Shown here: one piece after another, positions 33,506 to 42,496 of the stretch | How positions within the stretch are numbered: position 1 is the stretch's first letter | Layout: every line of letters begins with the position of its first letter | From: JAFGCY01 sp964609245 | GTDB lineage: Bacteria; 4484-113; JAFGCY01 | Length of the DNA: 64,000 nucleotides | Assembly: GCA_964609245.1 (NCBI GenBank) | Contig: CAZSSB010000011.1 | Span: 1-64,000, forward strand | Direction: 5' to 3' | The notes under the pieces: model-generated | What the model was told of the DNA's origin: nothing | Databases searched by the model: none | What the model saw: only the letters and a program-made list of their open reading frames with translations | Translations under genes and position numbers: made by a program

Positions 33506-34025
33506 AGCTCAGGTTGACTCCCATGTCCTCGAGATTCCCGATGGCTTCGGGCGAAAGCTCGGTGTGCCAATCGGGGTTCACCGGCACGTAGTAGTTGTGG
33601 CCACAGGCCGTGCAGCGGACTTTGATTCGCTCAACAAACTCAACCTGACGCAGTTCTTCCTCACGCTCCCAGGAGCGTGTCATCTTGTGTTCTTCAATGT
33701 TGCTCACGATCTCGAACGTCCGCTCGCCGCATTGGTCACAGCGTCGCTCGAACAGCGTGTTGGGCTTCAGGAGGCTACGTGGAATGAAGCCGAACGTGTC
33801 GACCCGGCCTGTGCCGTTGCAGGCCCGGCAGATTTCGCGCTCGTTGCCGATCAGCCCCTGCCCTTCGCAGAACTGACACGTGGAGAACTCCAGGATATGG
33901 CCGTTACCGCCGCACTGGTCACAGGTGGATGGCACTTCCTTCTTGATCAGGCCGAGGAAGGAACTGGCCTGCACCATCCGCACACCCGTGCCCTGGCAGA
34001 ACGGGCAAGTTCTCTTGACAAGCAT
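33492..34025 (-). CDS. Stand-alone DnaJ-type cysteine-rich domain protein
   Basis: 177 residues. Four CxxCxGxG repeats at residues 7, 35, 50 and 66 (CPFCQGTG, CDQCGGNG, CQFCEGQG, CRACNGTG) form the DnaJ central zinc-binding domain. The repeats are not preceded by a J domain or followed by the DnaJ C-terminal substrate domain. Two more pairs, CDQC and CTAC, near residues 95 and 137 may form a further zinc ribbon. A role as disulphide- or zinc-dependent chaperone, as suggested for plant BSD2-like proteins, is possible. GGAGGAG precedes the ATG, and TATGAT upstream is a candidate -10. It overlaps the end of pepA by 14 bases. Confidence 0.8.
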   Translation of the reverse strand: MLVKRTCPFCQGTGVRMVQASSFLGLIKKEVPSTCDQCGGNGHILEFSTCQFCEGQGLIGNEREICRACNGTGRVDTFGFIPRSLLKPNTLFERRCDQCGERTFEIVSNIEEHKMTRSWEREEELRQVEFVERIKVRCTACGHNYYVPVNPDWHTELSPEAIGNLEDMGVNLSFMYQ

Positions 34026-34209
34026 GTTCTCCTCCAGCGCCCCTGCGTTCTACCTTAGATCATAACTGTTTCGAGCCCGATGTTCAATAGCTCACGATCT
34101 GGGGCCGCTGTCTGACAGCCCCGCAGGGCCTCGATCCGTCGCCTCCCATTCCGCATCTGGACTGTGTTAAACTTTCGCCGGTAATCTCAGAGCACGCAGG
34201 AGACGGGCA

Positions 34210-35814
34210 TTGGCGGTATCGTCACGCCACGACAGACCCGATTCAAGCCTGAACCTCGTGGAGCTGTGTCTCGAACTGGCGCAGCTGCCCCTCACGAACC
34301 CCAAGACGCTGGGTTCCAGGATCGTTCGGCTGCTCGCCGAGCACCTCGGAACTGACCGTGTCAGCCTCGTCCTGCTGGCTCCTGACAAGCCCTGCATCGT
34401 CGGCATGTTCCAGTCCGGCTTCAGCCTCAAGAAGAGCGAGTGGCAGGAAAGCAGCAAGGTGATCTCGGAAGTTGTGCGCCATCGCTCCCGGCTGTTTGTA
34501 TACGACATCCGGGCCGAGCACGCCGACCTACTGGCGCCCTGGGCGGACACCTATCGCACCGACGCCTTCGCCGCGATCCCGCTGTTCCAGGAGCACCACG
34601 CCTACGCCGTGGTCTGCATCAGCAACCTGTCACGGCAACAGCTGATTCAGCTGGAGAATGCGGGGCCGGACTGGGACCTGTTGGTTGCGCAGTTGCACCA
34701 GCTGTGCGCGCTGCTGCCCATCGCCGGGATCGAAGAGGAATCGTGCGAGCCCGCGCCGGACGACGAACTGGGGCTGATCTCAGAACTCATCGAGCGATTG
34801 GGCCAGACGCTTGACACGCGGAATGTGTATTCAGTGTTCATCGAACTGATCAGTCAGTACGTCCCACTCGACATGCTGGCGATCGTGCACGATTCGCTCA
34901 ACGACGTCCAGCACGGAGTGCTGTGCGTGCGCCGGCCCGCGCATCACGATGACCTAAGCGAGTTGTTCGCGGGACTGAGCAGCCAGTGGCAGCGACGCCA
35001 CCGCCGGGCGCCGAGCCTCGAACTGGAACAGGCGGTCCTACTCGGCGGCGAGCTCGTGCAACGGGAGGGCGACTGTCCAGCGGAGTTGAGGATGGGGTGC
35101 ACCGAGACCTTTCCGATCTTCCTGGACAACGATCTCTTCGCCCTGATTCTCGTTTCAACAACCGAGGAGGTCCTGACTGACCGCCATCGGATGCGTCTCT
35201 TCAGCATTCTGGCGCACCATCTGATGCTGGACGTCAAGAAGGGCCTGCTGCTGGCGCAGAATCAGGAAATGCAGACGCTTGACTCGCTGACCGGTCTCTA
35301 CAACGAACGGCACTTCTTCCAGATGATGGACCGCGAGTTTGATCGGGCCGCGCGCTACAACGTTCCGCTCTGCCTGCTGATCATCGATGTCGATCACTTC
35401 AAGGACGTCAACGAGACCTACGGCTTCGAGACGGGTGATCTGCTCCTGCGCGAAATCAGCCGGATCCTGATGGAGAACATGCGCACCACGGACTTCGTCA
35501 GCCGCTACAGCGGCGAGCGGTTCGTGATCGTCCTGCCCGAGACGCACAACAAGAACTCCGAGATCATGGCCAACCGCCTGCGGCGCTTCATCGAGAACAA
35601 CAGCTTCTACATTCCCAACACGAACGTTTTCATCAAGGTGACCGTCTCCATCGGCGTGGCAAGTTACCTTGATCACAAGCCGACCAGCCTGGCGCAGTTC
35701 ATCGAGTTCGCCGACACTGCGCTCTACTTCGCGAAGCGCGGCGGACGGAATCAGGTGGTGGGATACACCTACGTGATCAACATGATGATGCGCGACACGG
35801 ACAACGAGGGCTAA
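34210..35814 (+). CDS. GAF-like/GGDEF protein with degenerate active site
   Basis: 534 residues. The N-terminal ~340 residues probably hold two GAF-like sensor modules (for example GLVYDIRAEHADLL-type and LIELISQYVPLDMLAI regions); this is inferred from pattern. The C-terminal GGDEF domain starts at TDSLTGLYNERHFF and keeps DVDHFKDVNETYGFETGDLLL, but its active-site loop reads SGERF (~434-438) instead of GG[DE]EF, so cyclase activity is doubtful. The RxxD I-site (RTTD) is five residues before it and intact. The start is TTG 34210 with AGGAGA upstream. It may bind rather than make cyclic di-GMP. Confidence 0.8.
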   Translation: MAVSSRHDRPDSSLNLVELCLELAQLPLTNPKTLGSRIVRLLAEHLGTDRVSLVLLAPDKPCIVGMFQSGFSLKKSEWQESSKVISEVVRHRSRLFVYDIRAEHADLLAPWADTYRTDAFAAIPLFQEHHAYAVVCISNLSRQQLIQLENAGPDWDLLVAQLHQLCALLPIAGIEEESCEPAPDDELGLISELIERLGQTLDTRNVYSVFIELISQYVPLDMLAIVHDSLNDVQHGVLCVRRPAHHDDLSELFAGLSSQWQRRHRRAPSLELEQAVLLGGELVQREGDCPAELRMGCTETFPIFLDNDLFALILVSTTEEVLTDRHRMRLFSILAHHLMLDVKKGLLLAQNQEMQTLDSLTGLYNERHFFQMMDREFDRAARYNVPLCLLIIDVDHFKDVNETYGFETGDLLLREISRILMENMRTTDFVSRYSGERFVIVLPETHNKNSEIMANRLRRFIENNSFYIPNTNVFIKVTVSIGVASYLDHKPTSLAQFIEFADTALYFAKRGGRNQVVGYTYVINMMMRDTDNEG

Positions 35815-35815
35815 G

Positions 35816-37036
35816 GTGCGACACACCATTGCAGCCAGACTGATCGTGCTCACCATGCTGGTGCTTGCCGCGGCGGGATACGCGCCGGCGCAGGACGGTC
35901 AGCAGACACCACCACCGGAGTTGCCTCCCCTCGAGGATGTGCTTGAAGGTCAGCAGGAAGTGCCTCCGTACGTGCCGCTGAATCTAAACTTCCGAATCGG
36001 CGTGGTTGGCGAGTACGTCAAGGAGATCATGACCGCCGGCGGCCCACAGGAGCAGATCAAGAATCCGCTGATCCTGATTGACCCGCGCAACGGCGAGATC
36101 AGCGTCTATGCCAAGAACTTCCCCGCCCGCATCCTCGCTGACTCACCAAACGGTTCATGGATCGTCGGTGTGGCAGCCAGCAGCTCAGTGGAGGGCTCGT
36201 CCGGCAGCCACCGGCGCGAATGCGCGGTGAGTTTGGCGATGGACGAAGGCGCCATCAGCATCATCAGGGAGTTCCCGCTGTTCTGTGCGGTCCAGGTGTA
36301 CTTCTCGCCGCGCGACGCCAATGTCATCTACTACTCCGTGAATGAGCCCGGACCGGTCAACAACATCGTCAGGTACAACCTCAAGACCAAGGATGAGAGC
36401 TCCCTGCCCGCCGAGGGCAACCGCTTTCGCCTGTACGGGCTGCGGCCGATCGAACCCCGCGGGCTTTGGATCGCCGATCCGATGTCGGTCGCGCAGTATC
36501 CCGTCCTCAGCCTGCTGTCGCTCGACGATGCCAGCCAGCTGGCCAGGGTCGAGTTCCCCGGCGCGTCCGAGGTGCTTGCCAGTCCCGACGGTGACACCCT
36601 GCTGGCCGTCGTGAGCAGCAGCGCCGAGGCCTCCCTGGGCTACTACGTGCATGCGGATCACAGCTTCCATCAAGTGCCGGGTCTGGTGCTCACCAGGCCC
36701 ACGGCCAAGTGGGTCAACCGCAGCAATGCCGTGATCGTCAAGGAGTCCACTGCAACGCGTGACCGGTTCCTCTGGATCGATCTGGAAACCGGCGAGCTGC
36801 GCGAGCTGTGGTCGGACTACGCCAAGATCTCCTTCTGGGACATCTCGCCGGAGGACGACGCGCTGGTCTTCCTGATCGACAGTGACGCCGACCCGCTGCT
36901 GTGCGTGATACCGATCGATCCTGCCCAGGGTGCGCCAAACGTGATCAAGCTTAAGGACGTCTCCAACGTCTCCTGGCTCGGCTGCCTGAATCCCCCGCGG
37001 GGGGGCGGCTGGCTGGATCGCCTGCTTCCCTTCTGA
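35816..37036 (+). CDS. Secreted beta-propeller-like protein
   Basis: 406 residues from GTG 35816, immediately after the GGDEF gene. A signal peptide covers ~7-26 (LIVLTMLVLAAAGYAPAQ). After a Pro-rich stretch, repeated strands occur (ILIDPRNGEISVYAKNF, VYFSPRDANVIYYSVNE, LASPDGDTLLAVVSSS, LWIDLETGELREL and ISPEDDALVFLIDSD), typical of WD40/TolB-like propellers. No enzyme motif. Its neighbour at 38872-39966 is a similar secreted propeller, so the two may be paralogues. Confidence 0.65.
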   Translation: MRHTIAARLIVLTMLVLAAAGYAPAQDGQQTPPPELPPLEDVLEGQQEVPPYVPLNLNFRIGVVGEYVKEIMTAGGPQEQIKNPLILIDPRNGEISVYAKNFPARILADSPNGSWIVGVAASSSVEGSSGSHRRECAVSLAMDEGAISIIREFPLFCAVQVYFSPRDANVIYYSVNEPGPVNNIVRYNLKTKDESSLPAEGNRFRLYGLRPIEPRGLWIADPMSVAQYPVLSLLSLDDASQLARVEFPGASEVLASPDGDTLLAVVSSSAEASLGYYVHADHSFHQVPGLVLTRPTAKWVNRSNAVIVKESTATRDRFLWIDLETGELRELWSDYAKISFWDISPEDDALVFLIDSDADPLLCVIPIDPAQGAPNVIKLKDVSNVSWLGCLNPPRGGGWLDRLLPF

Positions 37037-37079
37037 CCACCGGCGAGGCTCGGGGCGGAACTGGTGTATGATCGGCGCC

Positions 37080-37913
37080 GTGCAAAGCAAGGACGTTTCC
37101 CGCTACCGGGACATCGCCGCGACGGCCGCCCACCGCGCCGGCGAGTTACTCACGGCGTACTTCCGCCGCGTGGAACTGGCCGACATTGAGCACAAATCCA
37201 CCGCCATCGACCTGGTATCGCAGGCTGACCGCGACTCCGAGGATCTGCTCCGCACACTGCTGCCAGCGGACAGCGAGGGAATCGGATTCATCGGCGAAGA
37301 GACGTCCGGCTCCAGGATGGACGGACAGCAAGATCTGAACTGGGTTGTAGACCCCCTGGATGGAACCTCCAACTACCTGGCCGGGCTGCCGATCTGGGCG
37401 GTTTCCATCGCTCTCTGTGACATGACGGGGCCTCAGCCGGCGGCTCTGGCCGGTGTCGTTCACGCCCCGCTCCTGGGCAGGACCTGGACTGCCGCCGTCG
37501 ACCAGGGAGCACATCTGAACGGTGCTCCGATTCGGGTGCGGCACGAACCGCCGGGCGGCGGGCTGGACAATGCAATGCTCGCCACCGGGTTCCCATACAA
37601 CCTCGCCGCGGATGGGTCCGGCACGAACCTGAGCAACTTCTGCCGGATGCAGCAGCGCTTTCACAAGGTCCGGCGCCTGGGAGCAGCCGCTGTCGATCTG
37701 GCCCTGATTGCCGACGGCACCTTCGACGGCATGTGGGAGCTGTCGCTGCAGCTCTGGGATGTGGCGGCGGGGATGCTGCTGATCCGCGAGGCGGGCGGGC
37801 AATTCGAGTGGCGCTTCCCCCGGCAGGACGAGTGGGCGGTGAGTATTCTGGCTGCCTCACGAGCCGACCTGCTTGACATCATGCGGGGGCTGATCCAATT
37901 CGACTCCGTTTGA
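37080..37913 (+). CDS. Inositol monophosphatase family protein
   Basis: 277 residues, the usual length. The metal-binding residues appear in GEET and WVVDPLDGTSNYLAG, and the C-terminal LQLWDVAAGMLLIREAGG contains the conserved W-D pair. Members hydrolyse inositol-1-phosphate, fructose-1,6-bisphosphate or PAP; the substrate cannot be told. The start is taken as GTG 37080, 7 nt after TATGAT (37067-37072); ATG at 37068 overlaps that hexamer and is the alternative. No SD is seen. Confidence 0.85.
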   Translation: MQSKDVSRYRDIAATAAHRAGELLTAYFRRVELADIEHKSTAIDLVSQADRDSEDLLRTLLPADSEGIGFIGEETSGSRMDGQQDLNWVVDPLDGTSNYLAGLPIWAVSIALCDMTGPQPAALAGVVHAPLLGRTWTAAVDQGAHLNGAPIRVRHEPPGGGLDNAMLATGFPYNLAADGSGTNLSNFCRMQQRFHKVRRLGAAAVDLALIADGTFDGMWELSLQLWDVAAGMLLIREAGGQFEWRFPRQDEWAVSILAASRADLLDIMRGLIQFDSV

Positions 37914-37976
37914 ACCGGCCCGCTCCTCCTGCCGTGCTATCATTGACCACACTCGATCACGAAAGGGGTGCACCCC

Positions 37977-38885
37977 ATGATCCGCGCCTACACAAACAAC
38001 GACGACGTCGTCCAGGCCATTTCAGATGCGGCCGCAACGAAGGGATTGGAAGCCGAGTTCCTGTCGCTGATCGACCCTCTCGAAATCAGGGCCGCCGCCG
38101 AGTCACTGGATGTCATTATCTTCGATCTCACCGCGGCCACGCTCAGCCTGGAAACCGTCGTCGGCGTGCTGGATGTCCTGGACGTCGAGTTGGCGCCTCC
38201 CGTCCTCTACCTGTTGACGAACGCGGCCGACATCGAACTGCTCACCCAGGCCGGCAGCATTGTCAACCAGGACTACGCCTTTCTGCCGCTTGATCCCGCC
38301 CAGCTGGCGGGACGGCTGGAGGTTCTGACCATCCTGGGCCAGCGGCGCAAGCTCACGCTGGAAACCGCGATCACCGATCGTCTGACCGGTCTCTACAACC
38401 GCAAATACTTCCTGCGCCGGCTGGAAGAGGAGATGTACCGCGCCACGCGCTACAAGTATGCCGTCGGTGTCCTGCTGGCTGACGTGGACTTCGCTGCCGA
38501 GGGCCACGAGCTTACCGAGCAGACCGGCACCGCGGTGGTGAAGGAGATTGCGGCGTTCCTCGCCGGCCGACTGCGCAAGACCGACATCGTGGCCCGCTAC
38601 AAGTGGGACGACTTCGCCTTCCTCCTGCCGGAAATCTCGCGGGAGGACAGCCTGCTCGTCGCGGAAGACGTGCGAAATAAGCTCGAGCTGCTGGAAGTGT
38701 CATCCGAGGGTCGCGCGGTACACCTTGACGTGCACCTGGGACACCTGTGTTTTCCCGCCGAGGGGCTGAAGAGCGCCATTGAGGTGATGGAGGCACTTGA
38801 GGAGTGCACGTTCAAGGCCAGAACCGGCGGTGGCGCCAAACTGGTGTCCTACAACGCCGGAACCGCTGCACCTACTGAGGAATGA
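37977..38885 (+). CDS. Receiver-like/GGDEF protein lacking catalytic residues
   Basis: 302 residues. The N-terminal ~120 residues resemble a response-regulator receiver fold (VIIFDLTAATLSLETV, VLYLLTNAADIELLTQAG, AFLPLDPAQLAGRL) with no clear phosphoacceptor Asp context. The C-terminal GGDEF-like domain starts at TDRLTGLYNRKYFL but its loop reads KWDDF (~209-213) and the metal/nucleotide segment is DVDFAAEGHELTEQTG, so it should not make cyclic di-GMP. The I-site RKTD five residues before the loop is intact. AAAGGGGTG precedes the ATG. The last 14 bases overlap the end of the convergent gene. Confidence 0.75.
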   Translation: MIRAYTNNDDVVQAISDAAATKGLEAEFLSLIDPLEIRAAAESLDVIIFDLTAATLSLETVVGVLDVLDVELAPPVLYLLTNAADIELLTQAGSIVNQDYAFLPLDPAQLAGRLEVLTILGQRRKLTLETAITDRLTGLYNRKYFLRRLEEEMYRATRYKYAVGVLLADVDFAAEGHELTEQTGTAVVKEIAAFLAGRLRKTDIVARYKWDDFAFLLPEISREDSLLVAEDVRNKLELLEVSSEGRAVHLDVHLGHLCFPAEGLKSAIEVMEALEECTFKARTGGGAKLVSYNAGTAAPTEE

Positions 38886-39966
38886 CGTAGAAGTGCAGAC
38901 GATCACCCTCGGGGCTGACGGCGCAGACCTGGGTTCCGGCCGGTGAGAACACAAACCTCGAGCACGGCTCAGCCGTCAACAGGGTCCGGCCGTCGCGACT
39001 GCGCTGTAGCACCAGATAGCGGGTGTCCCCCTCCCCTTCCAGTTCCAGCTCGTCCCGTCCGGCGATGAATCCCAGCCAGGCCCCATCGGCGCTTGCCTGC
39101 AGACCTGCAATCGACTCCCCGACCGCACATCGAGCACGACGCAGAGCCGTCTCATCCCACCCCAGGATCCACTCGCTGCCACCCGCCGGCTCGCCGGACA
39201 CGATCAGCAGTTGCCCGCTCGACAGCACGTGCAGGCTCATTTCATCGGCGCGGCTGTGCAGGATTCGCTCCTGGCCAGCGTGCGGGTCGAGCAGCACGAT
39301 CATCGCCTGGGCGGGATAGTCACCGTGATAGCCCCGGCAGCGCACCGCCGCAGCTCCGCGCTGCGGCACGTACACCAGCTCATCGATCAGATCCACGTTG
39401 GCCTTCAGTGCGATACCTGTGAAGCCGCCAGTAGCCAGGTCCAGCCGTCCCAGGCTATACGGCTGGTCGGGGAATAGATACTGGCGCGCCGACATCACCA
39501 GGCCGCTTCCACTCTCTTCCCAGGCCACCTGCTCGGGCCAGAACGCGTCTGGGATCTGCCGCAGGACCACCGGTACCAGCGCGTCCATGCCCACGCGGTA
39601 GACCGTCAGATCGTGGGCCACCAGCGGCGTGGCTGCTCGCTCCAGGACGGCCAGGGCGCTGCCGTTGGGTGCCAGATAGAACTCCGGTGTGTACTGCGCG
39701 CTGTCGGGCCTGACGTTCGTGAAGCTCCGCGGCGCGCTGATGACCAGCAGATCACCCGTAGCCAGTTCCAGTCGTCGCACTGCGTAGCCCTGCGTCTGGG
39801 CGACAACCACAACCAGGCTGCCGCTGTCTTGCCAGGCCAGATCGATGACCCGCTCATCGGGCGGAAGCTCAATGCACGGCGTGGGGGTCGCCGCCGTCTG
39901 GCCAGTCTGGGCCAGTACCACGAGCGCCGCAATCAGGGGCACTGTGAGCCTTCGCGGATCAAACAC
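38872..39966 (-). CDS. Secreted beta-propeller-like protein
   Basis: 364 residues. A signal peptide is formed by FDPRRLTVPLIAALVVLAQTGQTAA. Repeated WD-like strands follow (RVIDLAWQDSGSLVVVVAQ, YLAPNGSALAVLERA, WEESGSGLVMSARQ, LQASADGAWLGFIAG and FVFSPAGTQVCAVSPEG). The start is taken as GTG 39966: TTGACG, a 17-nt spacer and TTTGAT end exactly 6 nt before it. An in-frame ATG at 39984 lies inside that promoter. No catalytic motif. It is convergent with the GGDEF-like gene and overlaps it by 14 bases. Confidence 0.6.
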   Translation of the reverse strand: MFDPRRLTVPLIAALVVLAQTGQTAATPTPCIELPPDERVIDLAWQDSGSLVVVVAQTQGYAVRRLELATGDLLVISAPRSFTNVRPDSAQYTPEFYLAPNGSALAVLERAATPLVAHDLTVYRVGMDALVPVVLRQIPDAFWPEQVAWEESGSGLVMSARQYLFPDQPYSLGRLDLATGGFTGIALKANVDLIDELVYVPQRGAAAVRCRGYHGDYPAQAMIVLLDPHAGQERILHSRADEMSLHVLSSGQLLIVSGEPAGGSEWILGWDETALRRARCAVGESIAGLQASADGAWLGFIAGRDELELEGEGDTRYLVLQRSRDGRTLLTAEPCSRFVFSPAGTQVCAVSPEGDRLHFYVIPQ

Positions 39967-40053
39967 CGCAGGATCAAACCACATCCACGCGGTACCGTCA
40001 ACCCCGCGGCCACGGCTCAATCCGAGGCGCGCTGACGCCGATAAGCAAGATGT

Positions 40054-42018
40054 ATGCCTGACTCCGGAAGCATGAACTCGTACTTCGCCCAAAACCTGGA
40101 AGCTCTCCGCCGGACCAGTGAGTCCCTGGCGGACCGGCTGCTCGCCTATCACGATGAGGCTGGCGAACCCCTCAGCCTTGGTCCTTTCACGGTGGAGACG
40201 GGGCGCAGCGGTGAGCCGACGGTGAAGTGCGAGGATCAGGAGCGCAACTTCTACCTGCACAGCCCCTACGACCCCGCGAGCGAGGCCGAGCAATACGCGA
40301 CGCGGGTACTGGACGATGACCAGCCGGGCAATTTCGCGGTGTTTTTCGGCATGGGTCTCGGCTACGGGGTGCGTGATGTACTCGGCAAGCTGAGCGCCGA
40401 CACCAGGGCGCTGGTCTTCGAGCCGCATTGGGAGCTGTTCTACCTGGCGTTCTGCCACACCGATCTGAGCTGGCTACTCACGCGCGACAAGACCACGGTC
40501 ACCTGCGATCCCAGCGTGCAGGGCGCGATGATGCAGTACATGAACCTGTTCGAACTGGCCGGCTTCACCGGCATCCGGCTGTTCTCAAACCCCGCGTTCG
40601 AGCGCCTGCCAAACGCGGACGCCTTCGACGAATTGGCCGATCGCATCCGCTATGAGCTGCTGGCCGTCGGCGGCAACATCCAGACGCTGATGGTCATGGG
40701 GGAGATGCAGCAGATGAACATCATCCTCAACTTCCCCCAGATCATGGACAATCCGCCGTTCCGGCATCTGCTCGGCGCGTTCAGCGGACGCCCCGCCATC
40801 ATTGTCTCCGCAGGTCCCAGTCTGGAGAAGAACGTCCAGCTGCTCGCTGAGATCGAGGACCGCGCGCTGATAATCGCGGTGGATACGGCCACCAAACCCT
40901 TGCTTGCCGCCGGCATTACGCCCCATGTCGTGGTGACGGGCGACCCCCAGGAGGCCAACTCCCGGCACCTGCGCGGCGTCGACCTGCCCGATACCTACCT
41001 GATCGCCGAGCCCCAGAGCCCGATCGCCTCGCTCACCGGCTGGCGCGGCCCCAAGTTCATCTGCACGTTCCACGACAACATGATGCAGTGGATCGACCGC
41101 GTGCTGGGTGATCGCGGACGAGTGCTGGTCTGGGGCAGCGTGGCCGTGATGGCCTACGACGTCGCCGTCAAACTCGGCGCCGACCCGATCGTGTTCATCG
41201 GCCAGGACCTCAGCTTTCCCGGTGGACGAACTTATGCAGGCGGCACCTTCTTCGAGACCGAGGACAAGATGGACCTCACGGTCGAGGCCCTGACTAAGGC
41301 CGGAACCTCCCTGATCGATATGGTCGATATCTACGGCAACACCGTTCAGACCAACAAGCAGATGTTCTCTTACTTCAACTTTCTTAAGAACCGCTTCCTG
41401 GCCCCGGAAGTGCAGGACCGCACCATCATCAACGCCACCGAGGGAGGCATCCTTAAGAGCCCGCGCGTCACCGTCATGACGCTGCGCGAGGCGATCGACC
41501 AGTACATGGCGTCCCCACTCGGCGTGATGCAGATACTCGACGAGGCCCACGGGCGCGGCGACGTGGTCAACCACGCCAACCTGGAGGCCGAACTCAGCAA
41601 GCTGATCGCCGACCTGCGCGCGGCCCACGAAGCCTGTTTGCGCGGTGTCGGCGCGGTCGCCCGGGCCCTGGAAGCCCTGGAGGCGGACGATCAGACGCCA
41701 GCCAACCGTCGCGAAATCGTCAGGCAGTACAACCGCGTGGTCGGCATCCGCAAGCAGGTTGTCGGCAGCCCCGAGGCGGGCAAGATCATCGAGATGGCCA
41801 ACCAGGCAGGCATCTACGCCTTCGCCCGCGGCGTCAAGGCAATCCGACCGGGTGAGGCGGGCCCCGATAATGAGTTCATCCGCCGTTCGCTGTATCACTA
41901 CCACACCCTGTACGTCTCGACGCGGGAGGCGATTGAGCGACTGATCCCGCCGATCGAGGCCGCCCGCGAAGCGGCCCGGGTGCGCAGCAGTCGCCGCAGG
42001 CAGCCAGTAGGCGCGTGA
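40054..42018 (+). CDS. DUF115/MptE-like (motility accessory factor-like) protein
   Basis: 654 residues. The central domain has IIVSAGPSLEKNVQLLAEI, VDTATKPLLAAGITPHVVVTGDP and DPIVFIGQDLSFPGGRTYA, the signature of DUF115 proteins related to 6-hydroxymethylpterin diphosphokinase MptE and to flagellin-modifying Maf proteins. An N-terminal Rossmann-like part has NFAVFFGMGLGYGV. The family transfers nonulosonic sugars or related groups to flagellins or surface polymers, but no flagellar gene is present in this window. ATG 40054 is used; ATG 40072 is an alternative. No strong SD. Confidence 0.8.
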   Translation: MPDSGSMNSYFAQNLEALRRTSESLADRLLAYHDEAGEPLSLGPFTVETGRSGEPTVKCEDQERNFYLHSPYDPASEAEQYATRVLDDDQPGNFAVFFGMGLGYGVRDVLGKLSADTRALVFEPHWELFYLAFCHTDLSWLLTRDKTTVTCDPSVQGAMMQYMNLFELAGFTGIRLFSNPAFERLPNADAFDELADRIRYELLAVGGNIQTLMVMGEMQQMNIILNFPQIMDNPPFRHLLGAFSGRPAIIVSAGPSLEKNVQLLAEIEDRALIIAVDTATKPLLAAGITPHVVVTGDPQEANSRHLRGVDLPDTYLIAEPQSPIASLTGWRGPKFICTFHDNMMQWIDRVLGDRGRVLVWGSVAVMAYDVAVKLGADPIVFIGQDLSFPGGRTYAGGTFFETEDKMDLTVEALTKAGTSLIDMVDIYGNTVQTNKQMFSYFNFLKNRFLAPEVQDRTIINATEGGILKSPRVTVMTLREAIDQYMASPLGVMQILDEAHGRGDVVNHANLEAELSKLIADLRAAHEACLRGVGAVARALEALEADDQTPANRREIVRQYNRVVGIRKQVVGSPEAGKIIEMANQAGIYAFARGVKAIRPGEAGPDNEFIRRSLYHYHTLYVSTREAIERLIPPIEAAREAARVRSSRRRQPVGA

Positions 42019-42069
42019 AGCCGGTGGGCCGGCGGGTAGTCCTTCCGAGGAACCCACCAAACCGGAGCG

Positions 42070-42447
42070 ATGATGCAGACAAGCGGACTGAGCGGGATCA
42101 TCCTGTACGTAGCCGACATGCAGGCACAGGTCGAGTTCTATCGGGACACAATGGGACTCAAGCTGGCCCACCCCGTCGAGCTGCCGAACTACGCCGAATA
42201 GCACTGGGTCGTGTTCGAGACCGGCGCCTGCAGACTGGCGCTGCACAGCGGGGGGAGGCCCCGGGCGGGGGTCGGCACTCCCAAGCTGGTCTTCGCTGTC
42301 AGCGACATCGTCGGCGCCAGAGCCGAACTGGCTGCTCGTGGTCTGGCGCTGGAGCAGGTTTTCTCGCCGGCGCCGGGGATCGAAGTTGCCAACGGTCATG
42401 ACCCGGAAGGCAATCCCCTCTGCATCGAGAGCCACGGCGGCGGCTAG
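42070..42447 (+). pseudogene. VOC/glyoxalase-family gene interrupted by in-frame TAG
   Basis: A 125-codon frame starting ATGATG at 42070-42075 with GGAG upstream. The N-terminal half (SGIILYVADMQAQVEFYRDTMGLKL) and the C-terminal half (WVVFETGACRLALHSGG, then ANGHDPEGNPLCIES) together form one complete VOC module. A single TAG codon at 42199-42201 separates them with no frameshift. CAG to TAG would explain it by one transition. It could be a recent nonsense mutation, a sequencing error, or suppressed in the cell. VOC proteins are metal-dependent lyases or dioxygenases; the function here is unknown. Confidence 0.7.
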
Positions 42448-42496
42448 CCGGCCAATGCCGGTTCCGGTTCTCGCCATCGCGATGTAAACTGCTGCG

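Noticed and set aside
42211..42447. Separate 78-codon gene for the second half of the VOC domain
   Set aside because: It has no SD and begins mid-domain; the in-frame TAG explains the split better.
40585..42477. 630-codon minus-strand frame opposite the DUF115 gene
   Set aside because: No motif, and it crosses several real gene ends.
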